Origin: a bacterium (Candidatus Howlettbacteria) CG_4_10_14_0_8_um_filter_40_9
Lineage (GTDB): Bacteria; Patescibacteriota; CPR2; UBA1875; GCA-2785325
Direction: 5' to 3'
DNA length: 5,593 bases
Assembly (NCBI GenBank): GCA_002785325.1
Contig: PFMH01000075.1
Coordinates: 1-5,593 of the forward strand
The position numbers and the translations under genes were made by a program. Within the stretch, counting starts at the first letter, position 1. Each line of letters starts with the position of its first letter. Below are positions 1 to 5,306 of this stretch, in pieces. The notes beneath the pieces were generated by a model that saw nothing but the letters and a program-made list of their open reading frames with translations, had not been told where the DNA came from and ran no database searches.

Positions 1-1
1 T

Positions 2-826
2 CCTGTCGATGTCCATGGGTACACCGACTCGGGAGGGGGCCCGGTTGCGGGTACCGCCAACGTTTCTGTTGAGGCGGAGAGCCCCGGTTCCGGATACAAT
101 GTCGGACCGTCGAGCTTTACTATCCCTGCTTTTTCAGGCACAGACAAGTATAGCAAGGTTACTGGAGAAAATACGGCAGCTATGTCAGGAGGTGAAACGA
201 AGGAAGTTTCTGTTGTTACTACTGCCGATATAAATAATGCCAAAAACGATTTTTCCAAAGAAGTAGTCGATGCTGCAAAAAAGGAAGCAAAAGACAAAGT
301 AAAAAAAGATTATACTTTGAAAGATGAGGCGTTAAAGGTCGAGGTTATTTCCAATACTGCGAGCAATGCAGCAGGAGACACAGTTGATCAATTTACAGTG
401 AAAATAAACGCAAAAGTCCAAGCTGTTTCTTACAAGGAAGATAATCTCAAAAAAGCGTATGCAAAAAAAGCAGAAAACGAAGGCGGAGGAATCAAAAATG
501 TAGTTGATGACGGTTACGATAAAGCAAAGACTACAGTCAGCGCTTTAGATATGGAAAAAGGTACTTTTGATATTGATTTTATCGCTGACATATATCTTAG
601 TTCTATTTTGGACGTCAATATGATCAAGGATGAGCTAATCGGTCAGACTGAAAACAAAAGCAAAGACTTTATAATGGGTCAGGAAGGTGTCACCGATGTC
701 AGTTTTAAGTTTTGGCCGTCATTCTTAAAAAGGATCCCTAGGATAAAAAGTCATATCAAGATCAAGGCTGAAGTTTCTAAGGTTGAGACAGACGAACCAG
801 TTGAGGAGAAAAATCAGAGTGGGTAG
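2..826 (+). CDS. Baseplate-J-like / hypothetical protein, C-terminal part (5' end outside window)
   Basis: The reading frame is open from the first bases of the window. An ATG at 182 lies inside a continuous frame and should not be taken as the start. The visible 274 residues begin with a Gly/Pro/Ser-rich beta segment (including GYNVGPSSFTIPAF, about residues 37-50), which resembles the repeat-like beta region of baseplate J/gp47-type proteins in Patescibacteria. A Lys/Asp/Glu-rich alpha-beta region follows. The C-terminus carries a GVTDVSFKFWPSFLKRIPR motif (about 230-248), typical of the end of these CPR proteins. No membrane segment is visible in this part. The stop codon overlaps ruvX by 8 bases, suggesting co-transcription and coupling. 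Base composition shifts sharply inside the gene, with 40 of the first 60 bases G/C against 21 of 60 at 241-300. Assignment is by remembered resemblance. A role in a phage-tail-like or surface structure is not shown by this fragment. Confidence 0.6.
   Translation, partial: PVDVHGYTDSGGGPVAGTANVSVEAESPGSGYNVGPSSFTIPAFSGTDKYSKVTGENTAAMSGGETKEVSVVTTADINNAKNDFSKEVVDAAKKEAKDKVKKDYTLKDEALKVEVISNTASNAAGDTVDQFTVKINAKVQAVSYKEDNLKKAYAKKAENEGGGIKNVVDDGYDKAKTTVSALDMEKGTFDIDFIADIYLSSILDVNMIKDELIGQTENKSKDFIMGQEGVTDVSFKFWPSFLKRIPRIKSHIKIKAEVSKVETDEPVEEKNQSG
803..808 (+). promoter_or_regulatory. Ribosome binding site deciding the ruvX start
   Basis: GAGGAG lies inside the end of the upstream gene, 10 bases before the GTG at 819. 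It is the only clear purine-rich Shine-Dalgarno-like motif near the possible ruvX starts. It favours GTG 819 over the longer in-frame TTG at 783, which would add 12 residues before the conserved beta strand. Confidence 0.5.
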
Positions 827-1232
827 GATATTGGCTTTGGACATCGGCAAAAAAAGAGTGGGACTGGCAATATCGGATGAGTTAAAGATAATAGCCAGCA
901 CTCTTCGATTTGTAAACTTTATAAATTTGGACGATGAGATAAAGAAAGTAACAGCAGAATACGATATAGATAGTATCATTGTCGGGCTACCTCGGAATAT
1001 GGATGGGAGTGAGGGGAGTTTGGCTGGGTTTGTGAGAGAGACTTTGGAAAAAATAAAAATTATAACGGGAGAAAGAGTAAAATTAATTTTAGTAGACGAG
1101 ACTTTGACTTCAGTTGAGGCGATGAGCCGATTAAGGGAAAGAAAAAAGAGCATAAAAGAAAAAGGGGAGGTCGATATGGAAGCGGCTGCGATCATCTTGG
1201 AAAATTATTTAAAAGAAAAAAATGTTGAGTAA
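819..1232 (+). CDS. ruvX: RuvX/YqgF family Holliday junction resolvase-like / pre-16S rRNA nuclease
   Basis: This is a 137-residue RNase H-fold protein of normal family length. With the GTG start it opens directly on the diagnostic strand LALDIGKKRVGLAIS (residues 5-19, catalytic Asp8). IIVGLPRNMDGSEG (53-66), VDETLTSVEA (92-101, acidic Asp93/Glu94) and GEVDMEAAAIILENYL (116-131, acidic Asp119) follow in the expected order, so the acidic active site is complete. The family was first predicted to resolve Holliday junctions, and in bacteria it is also implicated in 5' maturation of 16S rRNA. It acts in the cytoplasm. It overlaps the preceding gene by 8 bases and mltG by 11, so it probably sits mid-operon. 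Proximity of ruvX to mltG also occurs in Firmicutes (the yrrK-yrrL region). The usual DERLTT motif reads DETLTS here, a mild variant. Confidence 0.95.
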   Translation: MGRILALDIGKKRVGLAISDELKIIASTLRFVNFINLDDEIKKVTAEYDIDSIIVGLPRNMDGSEGSLAGFVRETLEKIKIITGERVKLILVDETLTSVEAMSRLRERKKSIKEKGEVDMEAAAIILENYLKEKNVE

Positions 1233-2253
1233 GATAAGTGTTCAAGAAAAAAAGAAGTATCCGAAGGTTATATTAATTTTAATATTAACTATCATCTTTC
1301 TTACGCTATTTTGCTCCGTTGTTTATGCAAAGATGGTAAAATCTCCAGCATCAAAAACAAAAACGGAAAAACAGTTTGAAGTGATAAAAGGTGAGGGGGT
1401 TAGAGATATTGCCGGATCCCTTTACGAGAAGAAACTGCTAAATCATCCGACGATATTTCTTATCTATCTAAAAAAGAACAATCTTTCTGCCAGTTTGAAA
1501 GCCGGCAAATATACTCTGGATACAGGGATGAACATCGTCGATATCGCAAATATTTTGACAGAGGGGAAGATAAGAAGCTCTAAAGTCGTAATCCCCGAAG
1601 GGTGGAGGGCTGAAGAAATAGCGGTATATCTTGAGAAACAGGGGATAGGTACAAAAGCGAACTTTTTGGAAAAGATAACGAAAGAATACGATTTATCGTT
1701 TTTGAAAGATAAACCAAAAGATCAAACGCTAGAAGGATATCTTTTCCCTGACACATACTTTATAACTCCAGATACAACTCAGACCGATATTATAAAGATG
1801 ATGCTGGAAAATTTTGATAAAAAGTTTACCGCTGAACTCCGAGGCGAAGCAGTGAAACAGGGGATGGGCATACACGAAGTTCTAACGTTGGCGTCGATAG
1901 TAGAAAAGGAGTCCGGGAAAAAAGAAGATAAAGAGCTTATTGTCGGAGTTTTGAAAAATCGGCTGAATCTCGGAATGCCTCTGCAGTCGGACGTTACCAA
2001 TCACTACATCATCGGCGATTGGAAGAAAGAACTTACAGCCGAAGATCTAGCGCTAAATTCTCCCTACAATACGCGTATTTACAAAGGTCTTCCGCCGGGG
2101 CCGATCTGCAGTCCGGGATTAGACTCCATAAAGGCAGCGCTTTTTCATAAAGAATCTGATTACCTTTACTATCTCTCAGCCAAAGATGGAACAACTTACT
2201 TTTCATACAATCAAGAAGAGCACGATGAGAAGAAGGCGAAGTATCTTAGATAA
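1222..2253 (+). CDS. mltG: Endolytic murein transglycosylase MltG (YceG-like)
   Basis: This 343-residue inner-membrane protein is predicted to cut nascent peptidoglycan glycan strands and so set their length. A short basic N-terminus (residues 1-15) is followed by one membrane helix (about 16-36, VILILILTIIFLTLF and onward) and then the extracytoplasmic YceG domain. The LysM-like subdomain covers roughly 50-115 (EVIKGEGVRDIAGSLYEKKLL). Conserved catalytic-domain signatures are LEGYLFPDTY (170-179), LASIVEKES (223-231; Glu228 is the likely catalytic acid, matching E. coli Glu218), VGVLKNRLNLGMPLQSD (241-257) and NSPYNTRIYKGLPPGPI (279-295). The C-terminal YLYYLSAKDG...EEH motif is also present, so the gene looks intact. 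ATG 1222 overlaps the end of ruvX by 11 bases with only an A-rich weak RBS, which suggests translational coupling. No rho-independent terminator is evident after the stop. Confidence 0.95.
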   Translation: MLSKISVQEKKKYPKVILILILTIIFLTLFCSVVYAKMVKSPASKTKTEKQFEVIKGEGVRDIAGSLYEKKLLNHPTIFLIYLKKNNLSASLKAGKYTLDTGMNIVDIANILTEGKIRSSKVVIPEGWRAEEIAVYLEKQGIGTKANFLEKITKEYDLSFLKDKPKDQTLEGYLFPDTYFITPDTTQTDIIKMMLENFDKKFTAELRGEAVKQGMGIHEVLTLASIVEKESGKKEDKELIVGVLKNRLNLGMPLQSDVTNHYIIGDWKKELTAEDLALNSPYNTRIYKGLPPGPICSPGLDSIKAALFHKESDYLYYLSAKDGTTYFSYNQEEHDEKKAKYLR

Positions 2254-2363
2254 TTAAAAATTTAGAACTAAAAAGTAAAAATCACAATTTAAAATGAAAA
2301 ATTCGTTTCCTAATCCTCTTCTCTACCAACAGTAAACCGCCAACGGCTAATGGTCATTTTCAT
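2254..2363. other. Intergenic stretch after mltG, A-rich repeat-like tract
   Basis: No gene is visible here. The first 55 bases or so are an A-rich tract of short TTAAAA/TAAAAA units ending in AAAATGAAAAATT (2292-2304). The same 13-mer occurs in the spacer after the LysM/CHAP gene (3893-3905), so both look like members of one A/T-rich spacer repeat family. The rest (2305-2363) holds only a weak GCC-AAC-GGC hairpin near 2338-2347 without a T-tract, so it is not a convincing terminator for mltG. Confidence 0.4.
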
Positions 2364-2393
2364 TTGACACAAGGGGTACAGATTTGTTATACT
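2364..2393 (+). promoter_or_regulatory. Strong sigma70-type promoter upstream of the LysM/CHAP gene
   Basis: A perfect -35 box TTGACA (2364-2369) is separated by 18 bases from a -10 box TATACT (2388-2393). The -10 is preceded by TG at 2385-2386, giving an extended -10 TGTTATACT. Transcription would begin near 2400. The next gene downstream starts at 2648 or 2699, so the leader would be about 250-300 nt and would contain almost the whole palindromic element at 2405-2590. This is the best promoter match noticed in the window. Its activity is inferred from sequence only. Confidence 0.7.
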
Positions 2394-2404
2394 TTTTCGC
2401 GTTA

Positions 2405-2590
2405 AGAGTCTGTCTAAAAATCTCATGTCGATCCTGAAATTTCATAATTTCGAGTGAAAAACGTGAAAATCTAGGAAGGATATCATGATATATACTGATG
2501 AGATTTTCACGTTTTGTAGCCGTAATTATGAGATTTCAGCTGACAAGCCATCTTGGTTTAAACTTGCGGTGAGATCTTCAGACAGGCTCT
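2405..2590. mobile_element. 186-bp MITE-like element with 21-bp terminal inverted repeats, forming one long hairpin
   Basis: The two ends, 2405-2425 and 2570-2590, are inverted repeats matching at 18 of 21 positions (consensus AGAGYCTGTCT, then RAARATCTCA). Moving inward, 2434-2452 pairs with 2521-2539 at 17 of 19 positions, and 2458-2472 pairs perfectly with 2501-2515. Nearly the whole element therefore folds back on itself, except for 24 unpaired bases in the right arm (2546-2569). It has no ORF. Non-autonomous miniature inverted-repeat transposable elements look like this. The AGAG-CTGTCT-AAA ends recall DDE transposase IS ends (IS1182/IS5-like), but I cannot confirm a parent element. No clear target-site duplication is visible (TTA on the left, AAT on the right). 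The alternative is a native long-hairpin regulatory leader. Confidence 0.7.
2458..2515. repeat. Perfect 15-bp inverted repeat at the core of the MITE-like element
   Basis: AAAACGTGAAAATCT (2458-2472) and AGATTTTCACGTTTT (2501-2515) are exact reverse complements. The 28-base loop between them contains the perfect 12-base palindrome ATATCATGATAT (2480-2491). This is the most conserved part of the long palindrome and would nucleate a stable hairpin or cruciform. The perfect match, against diverged outer arms, suggests either recent origin or selection on this part. Confidence 0.85.
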
Positions 2591-2698
2591 AATAGGTCGA
2601 CTTTTAAGTAAACGGAGAAGTTTATAGGTAACATATTCGGCTTTCGTTTGAAAAACAACGGAAGAATAGACAGGGGGACGGACTCAAAGTTAAAACTT
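2591..2698 (+). other. Leader between the MITE-like element and the LysM/CHAP start
   Basis: No separate gene is seen here. The LysM/CHAP frame is open back to a stop at 2609-2611, so the true start could be anywhere between there and 2699. A purine-rich GGAGAAG (2614-2620) is too far from TTG 2648 or ATG 2699 to act as their RBS. CAGGGGGA (2671-2678) lies about 20 bases before ATG 2699, which is also longer than ideal. Confidence 0.35.
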
Positions 2699-3874
2699 AT
2701 GAAAAAGATCTGGCTTTCTATATTTGGAAAATGCAGATCGGTATTCTTTGATATACCAAAAAATGCTTTTTATTTGAAGAAAATATTAAAGAAAAACTTT
2801 AGAGAGATCCGTGTTTTTATAAAAAAGCCGGTCAGACATATTTCTCATCTTTCTATTCTTATAGTTATGGTTCTCGTTTTTTTAAGCAATGGATCTTCGG
2901 GGAATATCTTTGCCAAAAAAGGTGATGCGACGGTAGATCCGCTAGGGATCTCAAAGGTTGATAAAGTAGAAAACACAATAAATGAAGAAACCGATTCTCA
3001 GATTACGGCTACACTAGCCAGCGTCTTGCGTGAAGACTTGGCTGGAGACGCTTTCGCGAGAGCAAACGAGAAAGCGAGCAAGATATCTATGACGACCTCT
3101 TCTCCCGACTATCTTATCAAAACTCCGAATGCGTTTGTGACGAGCAGTGCCTCCAATGGCGGTACAAAAGAATATGTCGTTCAAAATGGAGACACCTTGT
3201 GGAGTATAGCCAGAGCAAACAATGTAACAACGGATACTATCAGATGGGCAAACGGGATCACCGACATCGATAATGTTTCTCCCGGAACAAAGATAATAGT
3301 CCCTACTGCTGTGGGAGTTTTACATACTGTAAGGGATGGTGAGACGATAGCGGGTATAGCCTCTAGATACAGCGCTTCGGCCGCCCAGATAGAGAGCTAC
3401 AATAATGTCATAGATGAAGAGCTTGTGGCAGGAATGAAAATAATGGTTCCTGATGGTGTGGGAGAAGCGCTTCCGGAAAAGCCTGCGCCCGTTCCTGAAG
3501 CTCCGAGCAACAGAAACACAAGGGGAACTCAATATGCAGAAGCGCCGTCTTATATCTCTTCGAGCAGCGGACCAAATAGATTTCCATGGGGTTACTGTAC
3601 CTATTATGTAGCAAGAAGGCGGAATATTCCTTGGAATGGCAATGCGTGGCAGTGGTACGGTAACGCTAGGGGGTATGGTGTAGCTACCGGAGGTACTCCA
3701 GTAGCGGGCGCCGTGATGGTGACTTGGGAAAGTTCCGTCGGCCACGTGGCTTATGTCGAGTCGGTGAATGGCAGCACATTTACGGTTTCTGAGATGAATT
3801 ACGTTGGTTATGGTAGGATCTCAAGAAGGACTATATCTACAGGATCAGTACCGCTTATCGGATTTATATATTAA
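2699..3874 (+). CDS. Membrane-anchored double-LysM CHAP-domain peptidoglycan hydrolase candidate
   Basis: From ATG 2699 the product is 391 residues. A basic N-terminal region (about 1-46, many Lys/Arg) precedes one hydrophobic helix (about 47-64, HLSILIVMVLVFLS), which acts as a membrane anchor or uncleaved signal. A low-complexity linker follows. LysM 1 (about 158-202) reads EYVVQNGDTLWSIARANN..PGTKIIVP. LysM 2 (about 207-251) reads LHTVRDGETIAGIASRYS..AGMKIMVP. A Pro-rich linker leads to a C-terminal CHAP-like domain (about 294-391). Its likely catalytic Cys300 is in GYCTYYVA and His349 in GHVAYVESV, with Glu365/Asn367 in SEMNY as candidate third residues. LysM binds peptidoglycan, and CHAP domains are usually amidases or endopeptidases, so a wall-remodelling role outside the membrane is inferred. 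The substrate bond cannot be told. An in-frame TTG at 2648 would add 17 residues. ATG was preferred, but neither start has a good RBS. The gene has its own strong upstream promoter. Confidence 0.88.
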   Translation: MKKIWLSIFGKCRSVFFDIPKNAFYLKKILKKNFREIRVFIKKPVRHISHLSILIVMVLVFLSNGSSGNIFAKKGDATVDPLGISKVDKVENTINEETDSQITATLASVLREDLAGDAFARANEKASKISMTTSSPDYLIKTPNAFVTSSASNGGTKEYVVQNGDTLWSIARANNVTTDTIRWANGITDIDNVSPGTKIIVPTAVGVLHTVRDGETIAGIASRYSASAAQIESYNNVIDEELVAGMKIMVPDGVGEALPEKPAPVPEAPSNRNTRGTQYAEAPSYISSSSGPNRFPWGYCTYYVARRRNIPWNGNAWQWYGNARGYGVATGGTPVAGAVMVTWESSVGHVAYVESVNGSTFTVSEMNYVGYGRISRRTISTGSVPLIGFIY

Positions 3875-3985
3875 GTTAAAAATTAAAATCTAAAAATGAA
3901 AAATTATGGACATCCTTCGGATGATTTATAAATTGTCGCAAAGCGACTCTTGAATTTTTAACTTTTCATTTTTAACTTTTAACTT
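3873..3985. repeat. Composite A/T-rich inverted repeat filling the LysM/CHAP-obgE spacer
   Basis: The arms 3873-3905 and 3953-3985 are reverse complements at 27 of 33 positions with no gaps. They consist of AAGTTAAAA / TTAAAA / AAAAATT units. The core between them contains three exact palindromes in a row: CATCC-TTC-GGATG (3911-3923), ATTTATAAAT (3924-3933) and GTCGC-AAA-GCGAC (3935-3947). The left arm begins at the LysM/CHAP stop codon and the right arm ends 6 bases before the obgE ATG. The whole spacer is thus repeat-derived. It may be a small non-autonomous element or a dispersed spacer repeat family of the genome. Confidence 0.65.
3935..3960 (+). terminator. Possible weak intrinsic terminator after the LysM/CHAP gene
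   Basis: The hairpin GTCGC-AAA-GCGAC is followed by TCTTGAATTTTTA. The stem is only 5 bp and the T-run starts about 7 bases after it, so termination would be weak. The second hairpin just upstream (3911-3923) and the A-rich/T-rich outer arms could add stability, and the symmetry could allow action in both directions. Confidence 0.25.
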
Positions 3986-3991
3986 TCTAAG

Positions 3992-5305
3992 ATGTTTTGT
4001 GACGAAGCAGACATTCATATAAAAGCAGGAGATGGCGGTAAAGGAACCGTTAGTTTTTTGCATGAAAAATATCGAGAATTCGGCGGTCCGGACGGCGGAA
4101 ACGGCGGTAAAGGCGGAGATATCATATTTAAAGCGAACTCCAGTCTAAACACTCTTTATTTTTTTAAATCACACAGGATTTTGAAGGCTGAAAAAGGTGA
4201 AGACGGCGGGCATAATAAAAAGAACGGGAGGAAGAGTGAAAACTTGGTAGTTGAGGTACCGGTAGGAACTCTCGTCACAGATTTAACGGGAGCGATAACC
4301 GCTGATCTAGGGACCAATAATATGGAGGTGGTCATAGCCAAAGGTGGAGATGGAGGATTCGGTAATGCTCATTTTACAAGTTCTGTGAGGCAGGCGCCGC
4401 AGATAGCTGAAGTGGGCGAAAAGGGCGAAGAGATGGATCTGAAACTTGAACTAAAGCTCGTAGCAGATGTCGGTCTTGTCGGTCTGCCAAATGCGGGAAA
4501 GTCCATGCTTCTTTCTGTTATCTCAAAAGCAAAGCCAAAGGTAGCGGGTTATCCTTTCACTACTATAATCCCAAATCTGGGAGTTGTAGAAGGAGAGCGC
4601 TTTGGATTTTCCGGAGGAGAGGGTTTTGTGGTTTGTGATATCCCCGGACTTATTGAGGACGCTTCAAAAGGAAAAGGTCTTGGCGATGAATTTCTAAAAC
4701 ACGTAGAAAGAACTCGACTCATTGTACATCTCGTAGACGCATCGGATGAAAATCTAGAAAATAATTTTGAAACGATCGAAAAAGAATTACTTAATTATAA
4801 AAAAGAAGTTTTTGAAAAACCGCAGATAGTGCTTCTAACCAAATCAGATATAGTAGACGAAAAAGAAATGAAGAAGAAAGCCGCGAGTATAAAAAAGAAG
4901 ATGAAAAAATATCCTCAAGTTATGCTGAAAGACCCGATAGTTATCTCTTCTGTTGCTCATCAAAACCTGAAGGAACTCATTCACCATATATATAGTCTTT
5001 TGGATTCTCTGCCAAAAGAGAAACCCTTCGACTTCGCTCAGGGCGGGGATGATGAGTATAAGGTTTTTACAATAGAAGATGTAAAGGAGGACACTGGGTT
5101 TACTGTTTCCAAAGAGGGAGATGCCTTTGTGGTAAAGAGTAAAAAGATAGAAAGGTTTGCGGCTCGAACCGACTTTTCAAACAAGCACTCGGTATATCGC
5201 TTGAAAGATATAATAAAAAGAATGGGGATCGAAAAAGAGCTTGTCAAAAAAGGGATAACGGAGGGGGATAAAATACATATAAAAGATAAAGAATTGGAAT
5301 TTTAG
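3992..5305 (+). CDS. obgE: GTPase ObgE/CgtA (Obg), ribosome-associated
   Basis: This 437-residue protein has the three Obg domains in order. The Gly-rich Obg fold (about 1-157) opens with MFCDEADIHIKAGDGGKG and contains GGPDGGNGGKGGD. The GTPase domain (about 158-335) has G1 GLPNAGKS (164-171), G2 YPFTTIIPNLG (187-197), G3 DIPGL (216-220), G4 TKSD (283-286, Thr in place of the common Asn) and G5 SSVAH (319-323). The OCT domain (about 356-437) is also present. Obg GTPases bind the 50S subunit and couple ribosome assembly to growth and the stringent response in the cytoplasm. ATG 3992 matches the family N-terminus exactly although no Shine-Dalgarno is visible, only TCTAAG next to the start. The linker between the G and OCT domains contains PFDFAQGG, encoded by a dispersed repeat. 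The glmS ATG follows one base after the stop, indicating an operon. Confidence 0.97.
   Translation: MFCDEADIHIKAGDGGKGTVSFLHEKYREFGGPDGGNGGKGGDIIFKANSSLNTLYFFKSHRILKAEKGEDGGHNKKNGRKSENLVVEVPVGTLVTDLTGAITADLGTNNMEVVIAKGGDGGFGNAHFTSSVRQAPQIAEVGEKGEEMDLKLELKLVADVGLVGLPNAGKSMLLSVISKAKPKVAGYPFTTIIPNLGVVEGERFGFSGGEGFVVCDIPGLIEDASKGKGLGDEFLKHVERTRLIVHLVDASDENLENNFETIEKELLNYKKEVFEKPQIVLLTKSDIVDEKEMKKKAASIKKKMKKYPQVMLKDPIVISSVAHQNLKELIHHIYSLLDSLPKEKPFDFAQGGDDEYKVFTIEDVKEDTGFTVSKEGDAFVVKSKKIERFAARTDFSNKHSVYRLKDIIKRMGIEKELVKKGITEGDKIHIKDKELEF
5024..5043. repeat. Dispersed CCCTTCGAC...GCTCAGGG repeat lying in frame inside obgE
   Basis: The 20-mer CCCTTCGACTTCGCTCAGGG has complementary CCCT/AGGG ends. 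It matches a short interspersed repeat that I recognise from many environmental bacterial genomes, where it often reads through coding sequences as PFDFAQG or, on the other strand, as LSEVEG-like peptides. Here it encodes residues 345-350 plus part of 351 (PFDFAQG) in the flexible linker between the GTPase and OCT domains, where an insertion should be tolerated. The family identification is from memory and only one copy is in the window. Confidence 0.6.
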
Positions 5306-5306
5306 T

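Noticed and set aside
182..826. ATG at 182 as the start of a 214-residue protein
   Set aside because: The same frame is open upstream to the window edge and the upstream residues form the beta segment expected of the family, so 182 is internal.
725..1195. Minus-strand open frame of 156 codons across ruvX
   Set aside because: Its product is low-complexity Ser/Phe/Leu-rich and mirrors the confirmed ruvX and upstream coding frames. No family features are seen.
783..1232. ruvX starting at TTG 783
   Set aside because: It would add 12 residues before the conserved first strand. GTG 819 has a GAGGAG at good spacing and gives the family's usual N-terminus.
2336..2356. Terminator hairpin after mltG
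   Set aside because: The possible GCC-AAC-GGC stem is only 3 bp plus a bulged ACC/GGT extension, and no T-run follows.
2402..2594. Target-site duplication flanking the MITE-like element
   Set aside because: The bases next to the ends are TTA on the left and AAT on the right. No direct repeat of 2 or more bases lines up, so I do not claim one.
3320..3745. Minus-strand open frame of 141 codons across the LysM/CHAP gene
   Set aside because: It lies wholly antisense to the LysM 2 and CHAP domains, has no recognisable motif, and is a shadow of the real gene.
3950..3978. Promoter for obgE: TTGAAT, 17 bases, TAACTT
   Set aside because: The -10 matches only 3 of 6 consensus bases and lies within an A/T-rich repeat arm where such matches arise by chance.
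4080..4120. GGCGG-rich tandem repeat in obgE
   Set aside because: It simply encodes the Gly-rich loops of the Obg fold and is normal for the family.
5299..5306. glmS ribozyme or riboswitch upstream of glmS
   Set aside because: There is one base between obgE and glmS and coding sequence before it, so no leader RNA can fit.
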